DNA of 64,000 bases from contig CM056573.1 of NCBI GenBank assembly GCA_029721435.1, forward strand, positions 153,657,947-153,721,946, given 5' to 3'. Every line of letters begins with the position of its first letter. Within the stretch, counting starts at the first letter, position 1. Origin of the DNA: Gymnothorax reevesii (Eukaryota; Chordata; Actinopteri; Anguilliformes; Muraenidae). Both the position numbers and the translations under genes were made by a program. Positions 1-10,730 of the stretch are shown one piece after another. Under the pieces are notes generated by a model. It did not search any database and was not told the origin of the DNA. It saw nothing but the letters and a program-made list of their open reading frames with translations.

Positions 1-294
1 TCCTGTCTACACCGCTACATCTGGGATCCTGGAGATGGTGCTGAAGGGGAAGACCTACCTCGCCGGCAATGGACCCTCCTGAACCGCCTTCGCACTGGGG
101 TTGGCGGCTTCAAAGCATCCATGAAGAAGTGGGGCCTAACAGACAATGCAGCATGTGAGTGCGGGGAGCCTGAGCAGACTGCCAACCACATCATCACAGA
201 CTGTCCCCTCCATAGACCACCTTCAGAGGAGGGCCTCTTCCGAGTGGGACCTGAGACGAGGGCATGGCTACAAGACACAACGCTGGACATATGA
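1..294 (+). CDS. C-terminal end of a non-LTR retrotransposon ORF (partial, runs in from the left edge)
   Basis: Frame 1 is open from the first base to a TGA at 292-294. The peptide has the layout of the last ~100 residues of LINE ORF2 proteins: an LNRLRTGVGGF stretch, a WGL segment, then a Cys/His knuckle of the form CECG...H....C (CECGEPEQTANHIITDC), followed by a short tail ending AWLQDTTLDI. Such C-terminal CCHC-like fingers sit after the reverse transcriptase in many non-LTR elements. Only the tail is in the window, so the clade and the state of the rest are unknown. A 5'-truncated copy is the likeliest explanation, but truncation is not visible here. Confidence 0.7.
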   Translation, partial: SCLHRYIWDPGDGAEGEDLPRRQWTLLNRLRTGVGGFKASMKKWGLTDNAACECGEPEQTANHIITDCPLHRPPSEEGLFRVGPETRAWLQDTTLDI

Positions 295-699
295 TGACGA
301 TATACGAAAGAAGAAGACCCTATTAATGTGGAATAATACTTACGTATTAAGAAATAAATAAGTAGATTAGTTTTGGAATTCAGTTCAGTTTTCTGCAAAA
401 TACCTCAACTAAAGTAACTTTTACCACTAAATGGCTGGATTTGACTACTTTTCACTGATGAAGCCAACTGCCTTGCCTCCATGGTTGCCATTTTCCCAGC
501 TAGACACGTGACACATATTGGCGTTTTGATTGGACAGTCAACTTAGGTACTTTTTGCTAAAAAATTATGTGACTTTGACGATGGCAACACGCTAATGCGC
601 TGAACTTCGGTGCTTCTTCAATGAAATATTTGGTATCAGATGATTCTTTGACCATTGTAGCTTTTAATACTGGTGTCAGCTCATTTTTTTGCAAAATGT
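295..699. other. Intergenic; nothing recognised
   Basis: Follows the LINE stop codon and probably includes its 3' UTR (AT-rich, with a small TACTTACGTATTAAG palindrome-like stretch near 338-352). No open frame or repeat signature could be supported up to 700. Confidence 0.4.
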
Positions 700-1070
700 G
701 ACTTAATTACTTCTTCACGCAGGTTTTCAATTAAGGCAAGTTTTCCATGTCCTGAATCAGCAACATGGCCCCAGGACCATCACACACCTTCTACCATGTT
801 TGACTGCTCATAAGATGTTCTTTTTGTGGAATGCAGTGTTACCTTAACACCATATGTTAAGGGACCCAAATCTCAATGCGCTCTTAGAGGAATTTTGGTG
901 GGCCAGAAACTCCTGGGAAGGTTCATTACTGTTCCAAATTCTCCATTTGTCAACAATGGCTTTCACCATGGTTTGCTGGAGCCACACTGCCGTAGAAAAG
1001 GCTTAACTCTTTCCAGACTGATAGATGTCACAGACTTTCTTACACCTCTTGAATTTCTTTAGATCACAGC
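700..1070 (-). pseudogene. Tc1-like transposase remnant
   Basis: Read on the minus strand, 1060-940 resembles the helix-turn-helix start of fish Tc1 transposases (KEIQEV..., then a gap of stops, then a 'TMVKAIVDKWRIWNS'-like stretch across frames), and 830-700 resembles the middle of the protein (SNMVEGV, then W.WGHVADSGHGKLALIEN). Frames shift and stops interrupt every segment, so it cannot be expressed. Terminal inverted repeats were not found. The same family, also broken, occurs on the plus strand near 41.6-42.1 kb. Confidence 0.55.
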
Positions 1071-1259
1071 ATCGTGTGCAACTTTTTGCCTACTTTAAAT
1101 CCCCTGACAGGTTCTATTAGAGTAATGTTTAGCTTCAAAAAGACTAAGAGGAATCATGCCTGGTTCTGACTCTTGCAATAGAACCCAAATATCAATTAAA
1201 ACTGTTTAATTGGTTGACTTAGTTAGGGGGCAGTTGCTTTCACAGAGAGGGCTAGGAAG

Positions 1260-1986
1260 CAGTGGCGGTCGAACAGGAGGGGCAAAGACACGTCCCTTTT
1301 AGTCCTGGCTAGATCTCAATCATTTTCCTTTATTGACGTCTTTTCCTATTATCGTAATTGGCAACTGGTTTTTCACCGTATGCGATCTAACAGCGATGAA
1401 ATCATTGGCTAAATTCAGTGCAGGAAAATTATTTGCTTATTAATTGGCCAATGCTTCGCGTGATTGAACTGGTCCGTGTTCCAATGAAACGCGGACTCTC
1501 ACTCTCGGTATTTTGTCGGTTGATTAAAAAAAAAAAAAAACAGTGGCACTCGGCACTAGGTTATAAAAAGCGTGCGGCTCAAGCAATTAGCAAGAGTAGA
1601 TAGGTAGGCTATGCAACTTTGAATAACATAGATTTAAATACAGCAAATACACGTCCAGATGAATGATTGTCGTCTTACCTAATTGGGGAGAAAAAGCAGC
1701 ACCAGTTAAATGCGGAGCACTGTCGGAATGAACCTTTTGTTAATCATGAAGATGACTGAGAACAGGTCAGGATTTATAATTGTTTTCAACGGCTGTTTTG
1801 TGCAACCCAATTCTCTGTTCCGCCACTCTACTGAATTTAACCCGCTGTTAGATTGAATGTGGAGAGAAACCGTGTTTTCAGTTGCAACTCAAAATAATTG
1901 GAAAAGACATCAATAAAGGAAATTGATTGAGATCTAGCCAGGACTAAAACGGACATGTCTCTGCCCCTCCTGTAGGACCGCCACTG
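1260..1986. mobile_element. hAT-type MITE with 8-bp target duplication
   Basis: Begins CAGTGGCGGTC and ends GACCGCCACTG. The two ends are inverted copies over about 90 bp, with a few mismatches (left arm 1260-1350, right arm about 1897-1986). It is flanked by identical 8-bp direct repeats CTAGGAAG at 1252-1259 and 1987-1994. An 8-bp duplication and a CAGNGGC terminus are characteristic of hAT transposons. At 727 bp with no transposase frame inside, it is non-autonomous. The ORF at 1418-1603 is just internal non-coding sequence. Confidence 0.9.
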
Positions 1987-2095
1987 CTAGGAAGCATTAG
2001 ATAGCTTTTTTCCTTCAATACATGATGTCATCATCTAAAATCAGCATTCTTTGCTTACTCAGGTTGCCTTTGTCCAAGGGCGAGAGTATATTGTA

Positions 2096-3713
2096 CAGTA
2101 TCTCATAAAAGTGAGTACACCCTTCACATTTGGACTATTAATTTAGTTTATCTTTTTAAGGGACAACGTTACAGAAATGAAAACTGAATATATTCTAGAG
2201 TAGTCATTGCACAATAGGTGTAGCAGTGTAGATTTACTGCACTATCCAAATAACTGAACAAACAGTCACTATTTCCAAAATGGGTGGCAACAAAAGTGAG
2301 TACACCTCACCCTCAACATGTCAAATTGTGTCCATAGTGTCAATATTTAGTGTGACCGCCATTGTTGTCCAGCACTGCCTTGATTCTCCGAGGCATGGAA
2401 TTCACCAGAGCTGCACAGGTTGTTGCTAGGATCCCCCACTCCTCCATGACAACATCACGGAGCTGGTGGATGTTGGACACCTGCTGCTCCTCCACCTTCC
2501 TCTTGAGGATGCCCCACCGGTGCTCAATGGGATTCAGGTCTGGAGACATACTTGGCCACGCCATCACCTTCAGCTTCTTCAGGAAGGCAATTGTCATCTT
2601 GGAGGTGTGTATCGGGTCGTTATCATGTTGGAAAACAGCCGTGCAGCCCAGTTTCTGAAGGGAGGGCGTCATGTTCTGCTTCAGAATCTCACAGTACATG
2701 TTGGATCCATTATTCCATTAATGAAGTGCAGCTCCCCAGGACCAGAGGCACTCATGCAGCCCCAGACTATGATGCTGTCAGCACCATGTTTGACTGTAGG
2801 CAATACACACTTGTTTTGAGACTTCTCACCAGGGCGCCACCACACATGCTGGACACCATCTGAGGCGAACAAGTTTATCTTGGTCTCGTCAGACCACAGA
2901 ACATGATTCTAGTAGTTCATGTCCTTGGACTGGTTGTCTTCAACAAACTGTTTTCGGGCTTTCTTGTGGGCTAGCTTCAGAAGAGGCTTCCATCTTGGCT
3001 GACGGCCATGCAGACCAACTTTGCGCTGAGCATGGCGTATGGTCTGAGCACTGACAGGCTGTTATCCCACTGTTACAACCTTGTTAGCAATGCTGCAAGC
3101 ACTCCTGCGTCTGTTTTCTGAAGCCAACTTGTGCACCTGGCACAGAGCACGAGGACTCAACCTCTTCGGTCGACCCTGACGAGGCCTTTTCCGAGCAGAA
3201 CTCGTCTTGGAAAACCGCTGGATAACCTTGGCCACCGTGCTGTAGCTCAGTTTCATGGTTTCACACATATTCTTGTAGCTTAGACGATCTTTGTGGAGAG
3301 TAACAATTCTCTTTTTCAGATCCTCAGAGAGTTCTTTCCCATGAGGTGCCATGTTGACCCTACAGTGACCAGAATGAGAGCGTTGTACCTAAAGCATTAC
3401 AATTTAACCCTTCAACATGTTACACAACCTCATATGGCCCAGTCGAACAGACAAAAGCATGAACATGATGAACAAGTCGCGTTTCATTGCTTGGTTGACC
3501 ATTACCAATTGGGGTGTGTACTCAGTTTTGTTGCCATCAATTTTGGAAATAGTGACTGTTTGTTCAGGTATTTGGACAGTGCAGTAAATCTACACTGCTA
3601 CACATATTGTACCATGACTACTATAGAATATATAGGATATATAGCATTGTCCCTTGAAAAGATATAATAAATTGTCAAAATGTGAGGGGTGTACTCACTT
3701 TTGTGAGATACTG
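2096..3713 (-). mobile_element. Tc1-like DNA transposon, nearly full length, inactive
   Basis: Both ends carry the inverted sequence CAGTATCTCA.AAAAGTGAG followed by TACACCCYTCACATTT, and both are flanked by TA (2094-2095, 3714-3715), the Tc1/mariner target. Length 1618 bp is normal for a Tc1 element. The internal gene runs on the minus strand and is broken (listed separately). A second inverted motif inside the ends (GCAGTAAATCTACACTGCTACAC, in two parts of at most 20 bases) recurs at 2218-2245 and 3580-3605, making the inverted repeats about 200 bp long with gaps. Confidence 0.9.
2340..3352 (-). pseudogene. Tc1-like transposase, broken by stops and frameshifts
   Basis: The protein would cut and paste the surrounding element. 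Reading down from ATG at 3352, the N-terminal helix-turn-helix region is open to about 3062 (MAPHGKELSEDLKKR..., then KLSYSTVAKVIQRF). A gap follows. The catalytic part resumes near 2950 with an in-frame TAG just before LWSDETKINLF, holding the first aspartate. The WGCMSASGPGELHF segment lies in 2872-2681. The last third is open in 2699-2340 and contains FQHDNDPIHTS (second aspartate) and SPDLNPIEHRWG (catalytic glutamate), matching the DD34E arrangement. At least one nonsense codon and two frame changes make it a pseudogene; all three catalytic residues survive. Confidence 0.85.
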
Positions 3714-3714
3714 T

Positions 3715-4405
3715 ATATACCAAACAATTTCACCTGTCCTTCCGTCCGTCTGTCCATCTGCAACAGTTTGTACAACCCATTTCTCAAAAACCGCTCATCA
3801 GATTGTTTTCAAATTGCAGTACTGTATTCTACACTTCATGGATAGGTGCAGTGCCAATTCTCATGAAATTGTGATGATTTTTCAAAAATTACTTTTATAC
3901 CCACGACCCATAAGGGGCAGAGAGGTATGTAGCGTATACCAAAGAATTCTGTCTGTCCTTCTGTATGTCTGTCCACACTAGTTTGTCTGACTGATTTCTC
4001 AAAAACCAATTGTCAGATTGTTTTCAAATTGCTGTCATGCGTTTTACACTCCATGGAGAGGTGTAGTGCCTACTTTTTTGAAGCGTCGATGATTTAAAAA
4101 AATATTTTATTTTTTTGTTTTACATATTTTCAAGAAAATTTACCACTGCAAATGTTGTCAGACTGATTTTTCAAAAACTGATTGTTTTCAAATTTCAATC
4201 ATAATTTCAATCATTCACTGTATACTTCATGCAGAGATGCAGTGCCAATTTATATGAAAATATGACATATCTGTCCTTCAGTCCATCCATTCGACTACAC
4301 CAGTTTGTCTGACCGATTTCTCAGAATTTGCGCATCAAATTGGTTTCAAAGTGTCACACATTCTACATTTCATGGATTTCCTGCAGGGCCAAGTTTTATG
4401 AAAGT
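3715..4405. repeat. Degenerate tandem repeat, about four ~130-220 bp units
   Basis: Four diverged copies start near 3715, 3940, 4141 and 4269. Each carries parts of the same series: ATACCAAA, CTGTCCTTC, CTGTCCA, AGTTTGTCTGAC, TTTCTCAAAAAC, TCAGATTGTTTTCAAATT, then a CTTCATGGA and GTGCAGTGCCAATT block. Units differ by substitutions and deletions. No coding frame is shared among copies, so the ORFs across it are incidental. Confidence 0.7.
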
Positions 4406-4504
4406 CACGATAAGTCAGTTGACGAGCACGAATGAATAGATTGCAATCTGTTCTACTATCCTTCCTATTCGTTCGTGCTCGTCAATTGACTTATCTTGAC
4501 TTTC
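4400..4504. repeat. Inverted repeat, 40-bp arms, 25-bp loop
   Basis: The arm at 4400-4439 is the reverse complement of 4465-4504 with about three mismatches (core motif TTGACGAGCACGAA). It lies directly at the end of the preceding tandem repeat. The transcript of either strand would fold into a long hairpin. Confidence 0.85.
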
Positions 4505-6163
4505 AACATGGAGGAGACTGGAAACTACCTCAAGGTTCTGTTTGCATTAATGGTCTTTTTTAATAAACTACCGGTGCATTTTCAAAGTACTCAGTGCCTC
4601 GTTTTGAATGTCAGGGCCCTCGGAATTCTACCAATGAAGTGTGGAGCTACTTTGAGCCTTGTTAATGATGGAAAAAATTGCGATTTCTTTGCATCGCAAA
4701 GCCATGCCCGATTCACTACTATTGTAAGCCTGTTGGGAGCTTTGGCTAAAAAGCCATTTATTTTGAAATGTTGCGTGCGTACAGCGGTGGGATATTCAAC
4801 AAAAGTTAGTACTCGTTATCATGTTTCAATACACCCCAAGTCAATATCACACCTGAATTCTTCTTTAACTGGCGATTGAGAGCATCTTGGTGCATCGCCC
4901 ACTTGGCTAATTAGGGCATGAGAAGCCCCTAATATGAGGCTTAAGACGGTGAGGAATGGAACACCCTGGTCATTTGTGATATTCTTCCACATCAAATCTT
5001 AGCAGATATTATCATGCAGAAACTCTGGTCTGGTTTGGCCCCTTTGAGATTTCTGAACTTTTGCTTTTCTAGTTGTGCTTAATTTTTAGCTGTCTGGAGC
5101 CAAGTTTTAGGTTGGGATGGGATGTTCAAACACATTACCCTTCATCAACTACTGCAAAAATTTGTATGGAAGTGAGACAAAATGGCCGCAGATTTGCAAC
5201 CAAGCATTTCGTCTGGCTACCAGCCCTGACAGCTATGTTTATTTATAGGTTCAACCTGATAGGAGCTTGACTGCCAAACTTAATCCCTACAGCAACAGAA
5301 AATCATACACACATTATGTACACTCTTCATTCTCTCCCTACCTTGAATGTAGCCACAAAGCACAGAAAAGTTCATTGTCAAAGCTATAATACTGATAAAC
5401 AACAATTTTTTAAATATGTTAAATATAAGCGACACAGACAAGTCCTCCACATCAACACTTTTCCACCTTTAGAACAAGAAAACAAAGCAATCATTCAGCC
5501 TGTGTCTGGGCAATAATAACCTCTGGTGACAGCACTAGGTTTTATCTTGTGTACATCCCAGCATGCTGATCTCGTCTATTCGGGCACGTGTGAAGAGCGA
5601 CGTTGGGGACAATCTTAGGTTAAGTTTCAGGCATGCGCAGGTTGGACGTTGATAGTGCTTCCATTGCCGCTGAGTGAGAATTTTCCCAGTGTGCGAATGG
5701 GGGCAACAAGATAGATTTTTTTGACTGTGATCCAAATTCCATAAAAATCACGTGTGAAGGCCCTAATATAAGGCTACCGCCCAGTGAAGGGGAAAACTGA
5801 AGTTTAACGCTCCGTTTAAACATGGCTGGCTATTTTCATAAATGAACATTTATCCGTCTCCGTTTTCAAAAATAATATCATGTACACATATCAGTTTTCA
5901 GAAAAGTTTTCATTTACATGTACCCATGTATATATGCCGTCAAGAGCACATCAAACCTGTAGGTGCCAGTGTAACGATAAGCTGAAGCCCTCATTACCCA
6001 ATCAGAATCCTGGAAATACCAACAGTAGAAACCAATCACGATCGTCCATGATCACCACAGCCAAATGAAAATGAAAACATAGGCCACACTTTTGGTACAG
6101 GTGCAAATTCTGGCACATACTGTGACGTCGGCTACCTAAAACCCAGTTTTTCTCAGTAATAAC
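4505..6163. other. No recognisable gene; scattered repeat motif
   Basis: The longest open frame (4496-4879, 127 codons) starts inside the hairpin and has no recognisable motif. A 15-bp motif CCCTAATATRAGGCT occurs twice in the same orientation at 4927-4941 and 5761-5775, suggesting the stretch between belongs to one old repeat. Nothing further could be supported. Confidence 0.4.
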
Positions 6164-6389
6164 ATTCTATGCTATAATTTTTCACTGCATTTTTTCCCAC
6201 ATTTAACAAAGAAAAAAATCCTTTTTTTCTCACATTTAGCGAATGAAATGTTCATTTTCCCCACATTTATAAACTTTGAAGTGGAAAGCTTACATTTTAA
6301 ATGTGCTGCGTAAATGTTAAGTGTGCTATTCCAAAATTAATTATATAAGATAAAAGTTTTTTTTATTTAGTGGTTTCTATTATTAAGCT

Positions 6390-6900
6390 AAATGTAAATA
6401 CATTTAACTGAATATATAATTAAAAGTACAAACATTTAAATAAATGTATCATGCACTTAGCTAAATATTTAGCTAAATGTAAGACATATTTAGCTAAATG
6501 CACTATTGTTTAGCTAAATGTACAAAACATTTAATTTAATATTTAGATAAATGTACAAAACATTTCACTAAATGTATGAAACATTTAACTAAATATTTAA
6601 CTAAATGTATGAAACTTTTAGCTAAATATTTCTTTAAATGTATTAAATATTTAGCTAAATATTTAACTACATGTATAAATCATGTATAAAACATTTAGTT
6701 AAATGTATGAAACATTTAGTGAAATATTTAAATAAATGTATAAAATATTTAACTTAATGTATAAAACATTTAGCCTAATGTGTGAAACATTTATTTAAAT
6801 ATTAAGCTAAATGTTTCAAACATTTAGATAAATATTTCAAACATTTAGATAAATATATGAAAAATTCAGTTAAATATTTTGCTCAATGTTTTATACATTT
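6390..6900. repeat. AT-rich minisatellite in the left palindrome arm
   Basis: Many variants of CATTTAGCTAAATGT and ATATTTAGCTAAATGTAT follow each other with 15-35 bp spacing. The core unit is itself palindromic (ATTTAGCTAAAT), so the array can fold locally as well as pair with the other arm. Confidence 0.85.
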
Positions 6901-6949
6901 ATAAACATTTGAAACTCATGTCAATGAGCTCCACCTCGAGGCAGAGTTT

Positions 6950-7140
6950 TCCTGTGGCTAAATAGATAATGCTGCACTGGTTGTGAATTGTGAATGTGTT
7001 TGTCCTGGGTCGAATCCAATCTTTGCTAGTTCTCGTGCTAGCTGCATATAACTGGCGTTGCACTGCTCTGCGATTTCTAGGTTTATGGGGCAGGTGCTCT
7101 TGTATATAATTTTTGAAACTGTGCATTGTTGGTTTGGGTG
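6950..7140 (+). repeat. Possible tRNA-derived SINE segment inside the left arm
   Basis: A B-box-like GGGTCGAATCC lies at 7007-7017 (consensus GGTTCGANTCC), and an A-box-like TGGCTAAATAGATAATG begins near 6956. The spacing of about 50 bp is within the range of Pol III internal promoters. The inverted copy at 9120-9290 has a decayed B box. No poly-A or tail repeat was seen, so the identification is tentative. Confidence 0.3.
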
Positions 7141-7744
7141 GGATTATATTAGGCTACACGTAAATTGAGCTGGAGAAAATGAGCAATCAGCTCATTAATA
7201 ACATTGACATGTCTTGGTACAAGCAGTTTGGTACTTGTGCATTTCCAGTGCAGATATGGAGGATTGCCAGTTTTACATGGCAGAATAGCAGAGAATCATT
7301 CAAATATTTCAGCATTCAGATATGGCAAACAGTCGTTGAAACTAGCCTATGTTAGTTTGAAAATGCAAATTTACTTAACTATAAACTTCAATGTTGATAC
7401 TCTATTCTGTACCCTTGGTTAATATTGAAACCTTCAAATCAGAACAAAACAGCAGGACTTCAATCGTATTTCAACCTCTATTATACAACAGCAAATTATG
7501 ATCAATACTTCCATATTGATTTTAAAAAAATGTCCTGCTTTATCTACAGCCAGGACAAATGATAAGAATATCAATGAGCCTCGCTTTATTTTATTGAACA
7601 TTAGACACAATCTAATGCATACGGCGTCCAGAGTTATCCATTCGGCTTGAAGCGTATGGCCTGACCATTTCAGAACGACCAAGACAAGGGTGAATTAAGA
7701 AATTGCCCCAGCCCCCATTTGCTCAGTTAGTTGCAAAAATATAT

Positions 7745-7745
7745 G

Positions 7746-7780
<35 letters not shown>

Positions 7781-7781
7781 T
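7745..7781. repeat. (TAA)n microsatellite
   Basis: Twelve uninterrupted ATA/TAA triplets just inside the left palindrome arm. The right arm has only an AT-rich equivalent near 8150, so the expansion happened in one arm. Confidence 0.95.
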
Positions 7782-8570
7782 ACAATTAAAATCAGTATTT
7801 TTTCAATGCTGTTATGCTGTCTGGGACGGCATGTTTCCATGTACAAATGGCACGGAAAAAAAGGACTGGAAAAAGATTGCGAGAATCATTGTATAGTGCT
7901 AAAACGAGACCTGTTCTCTATACCGACCCTGATGGTCTTGTGGTTACAGCTGCGTACAATTATGCTGAGTCCCCGTGTTTGTAACCCGGGGCTTATACTA
8001 CTTAACCTATACTACGACCGTCAGGGTTGGTATGAAGAACAGGTCAATCTTTGCAATTATTCCCCCAGTCTTTATTTTTCCGTGCCATTTGTAATTGGAA
8101 AGATGCGGTCTTAGACAGCGTAACGGCATTAAAAAAGATTATTTTTATTTATTTACTTATTTATTTTAATTTTGCAACTAACTGAGCAAATGGGGACGGG
8201 AGAAATTTCACCCTTGTCCAGGTAGTTCTGAAATGGTTGCGCTACACTCCGAGCCGGATGGATGATCTGGACGCCAGGCAGCACACAAGCAAAGAATAAA
8301 ACTGACTAAACTTGTTTCAACGAACTAAATACTTTTTTTAAAAAATGACATTAACTTGTCCGTTTTCATTTATATATTAGACAGTGCCTAATGTTCAAAA
8401 GTATAAAGCTAGGCTTATCAATATTTTGTATCAATTGTCCTGGCTGTAGATAAAACAGGATTTTTTTTTTTAAATCAACATGGAAGTATTGATCATTATT
8501 TGCTGTTGTATGTTATAGGTTGAAATACGATTGAAGTCCCGTTGTTCTTTTGTTCTGATTTGAACGTTGC

Positions 8571-8792
8571 CATATTAGAGGTGGATATTCGCTCCGCAGC
8601 GGGGTGAATTGGGGGAAAGGGATTGGCTATCTGCCCCGCAACGGGGTCGACAAGGGAAGCAGTTTTGCTATTCGCACCGCGGATAACAGAAGCACTTCTG
8701 CTATTTGCCCCACAGTTGAGCAAATAAGAGATTTCATTTTATAATCCGCCCTACTTTCTGATCTTTCGCCCTGAACTGCCAAATAGGCTTTG
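8571..8792. other. Segment present only in the right arm of the palindrome
   Basis: Between the paired points TTGAACGTT (8570) and TTCAATATTAACC (8793) lie ~220 bp with no partner in the left arm, where the flanks are adjacent near 7430. It contains three GC-rich near-palindromes of one type: CTCCGCAGCGGGG (8591), GCCCCGCAACGGGG (8632) and GCACCGCGG (8674). It is either an insertion in one arm or a deletion from the other. Confidence 0.6.
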
Positions 8793-9304
8793 CCTTCAAT
8801 ATTAACCAAAGGTGCAGAATCGAGTACCAACATCGGAGTTCATTGTTAATTAAATTTGCGTTTTTGAACTAACATAAGCTAGTTTCAACGACTGTTATTC
8901 ATATCTGTATGCTGAAATATTTGACAATGCTCCGCTATTTTGCCATGTAAAACTGTTACCACTGTTGACTTGAAAGCTGGCAATCCTCAATATCTGCACT
9001 GTAAATGCACAACAAATACCAATGTTATTAATGAGCTGAGGGCTCGTTTTCTCCAGCTCAGTTTACTGGTAGCCTAATATAATCCTGCCCAAACTAACAA
9101 TCTACAGTTTTACAAATTACATACAAGAGCACCTGTCCTATAAAACAAGAAATCGCCGTGTAGCACAAGGCCAGTTATATGCAGCAAGCACAGAACTAGC
9201 AGATTGGATACAATCCAGGACAGACGCATTCACAAACAGGGCAGCATTATCTGCTGGGCCACAGGAAAACTCCACCTGAAGGTGGAGCTCATTATGAGCG
9301 TCAA

Positions 9305-9790
9305 AAAATTATAAATGTATAAAACATGAAGGTAAATATTTAACTAAATGTTTCATACATTTAGCTAAATGTTTTCTACATTTATTTAAATATTTCACTA
9401 AATGTTTCATACATTTAGCTGAATGTTTTATATGTTTAGTTAAATATTTAGCTAAATGTTTCATACATTTAGCTAAATATTTCGCTAAATATTTCATACA
9501 TTTAACTAAATGTTTTACACATTTAGTTAAATATTTAGCTTAATGTTTCATACATTTAGTGAAATATTTAGCTAAATGTTTCATCTATTTATCTAAATGT
9601 TTTACACATTTCACTAAAGGTTTTGATAAATGTTTCATACATTTAGCTAAATATTTAGTTAATTTGTTTCATACATTTAGTTTAATATTTAGTTAAATGT
9701 TTCACACATTTGGCTAAATTTTTTGTACATTTAGCTAAATATTTAGCTAACTGCTTTATACATTTATGTAAATGTTTATACTTAGCTAAA
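9305..9790. repeat. AT-rich minisatellite in the right palindrome arm
   Basis: Same ATTTAGCTAAAT-based units as in the left arm, in inverted order. Open frames across it (for example 9309-9497 on the minus strand, reading KHLAKYL repeats) arise from the repeat unit and are not genes. Confidence 0.85.
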
Positions 9791-10310
9791 TAATAGAAAC
9801 CATGAAATAAAATACTTTTATGTTATATATTTAATTTTGGAATAGCCCATTTAACATTTAAGCTTTCCACTTCAAAGTTTATAAATGTGGGAAAAATGAA
9901 CATTTCTATCACTAAATGTGAGAAAAAAGGATATTTTTTGTTTAATGTGGGAATAAATGCAATGAAAAATAATAGCATAAAATGTCCCATTCAGCACCCC
10001 ATATAAAACTGACTGCTGGGGCGGTAGATAGGTATGCTGGGATAGGCTATACAGGAGGGCATTTTGAAAGTTTCTCAAAGCATTTGTCCTGTTAATAATT
10101 TTCTCATGTCCTGAAATGAAGTAGAGAGCATGTGCCCCTCTAAGTGCCCCCTTGGATCCACACCTGTGTGTGACAACTTTTCAATACTAAATACAGTCAA
10201 TACTCTAGAGATTTGTTTTAGCTGGAGACAGATAGACAAAATTTGGACAGTGTTACTGGAAGAACTACTCACTTCCTATCCAGGCACTGGTTTTATTTTT
10301 GGCTACAACT

Positions 10311-10730
10311 CTTTCCTATTTTCTGAAATTGGAAGAAACAAAGGTTTGGTTTGACAGAATGAGGAACATGAAATATTGAAAGGCTCATGGCCAAAATCAC
10401 CATTTTTAACCTTGTTGAGGCAAGCAATGGGTAATTTTACTGCATTGCTTTGCAGCCAGAAACTCTACTCTTTTTGATGGTATATTCTCTTACGGTGGCT
10501 ATCAGCATTCAATATAACATACGTGATCTGAAATGCATAATTCTCAATGTCACTTATTCCCTCTGCCAATGAAGTTGGGGCGTAGGTTATGTCTTCGCTA
10601 GTTTGTTTGTCTGTTTGTGAACAACATAACTCAATAAGTAATGCACGGATTTTGTGAGTGGATTGCTATTACATCAAGGATTAATTGTTATTAAATGTTA
10701 TTTAAAAGTTTCAGAGTGAACATAACTCAA
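10311..10730. repeat. Dispersed repeat, copy 1 (related copy at 35.5-35.8 kb)
   Basis: Shares the ordered blocks CTGAAAT.GAAGAAACAAAGG, TTTGACAGAATGAGGAAC, TTGAAAGGCTCATGGC, the GCATTGCTTTG.AGCCAGAAA block, and a GAGTGAACATAA end with 35545-35820 in the same orientation. This copy additionally carries a TTTGTTTGTCTGTTTGTGAACAACATAACTC segment (in pieces, 10597-10640). No coding frame. The family is not identified. Confidence 0.65.

Larger units (their letters stand above)
6164..9983. mobile_element. 3.8-kb giant palindrome, foldback-like element
   Basis: Left arm 6164-about 7975 and right arm about 7978-9983 are inverted copies along nearly their whole length. Paired landmarks, outermost first: ACATTCTATGCTATAAT (6164) with AATAGCATAAAATGT (9983); TTATAAACTTTGAAGTGGAAAGCTT (in pieces, ~6267 and ~9882); the ATTTAGCTAAATGT arrays; CACAGG and AATCC motifs (6950-7140 with 9120-9290); GGTTAATATTGAA (7419) with TTCAATATTAACC (8793); CATTTGCTCAGTTAGTTGCAA (split at 20) (~7718 and ~8190); CGACCCTGATGG (7922) with CCGTCAGGGTTGG (8018). 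Long inverted arms containing short tandem repeats are the layout of foldback elements. No transposase frame and no clear target duplication were found. Confidence 0.85.

Noticed and set aside
2466..2863. Several plus-strand ORFs of 98-117 codons
   Set aside because: They are antisense to the Tc1 transposase pseudogene.
4496..4879. 127-codon ORF after the hairpin
   Set aside because: Starts inside the inverted repeat, has no recognisable motif and no splice or promoter context; length is within what chance gives in this window.
7007..7017. A tRNA gene
   Set aside because: Only A- and B-box-like motifs are present; no cloverleaf with acceptor pairing could be drawn, so at most a SINE trace.
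7731..8114. 127-codon ORF with an Ile-rich start
   Set aside because: The Ile run is the (TAA)n microsatellite and the rest spans the centre of the palindrome.
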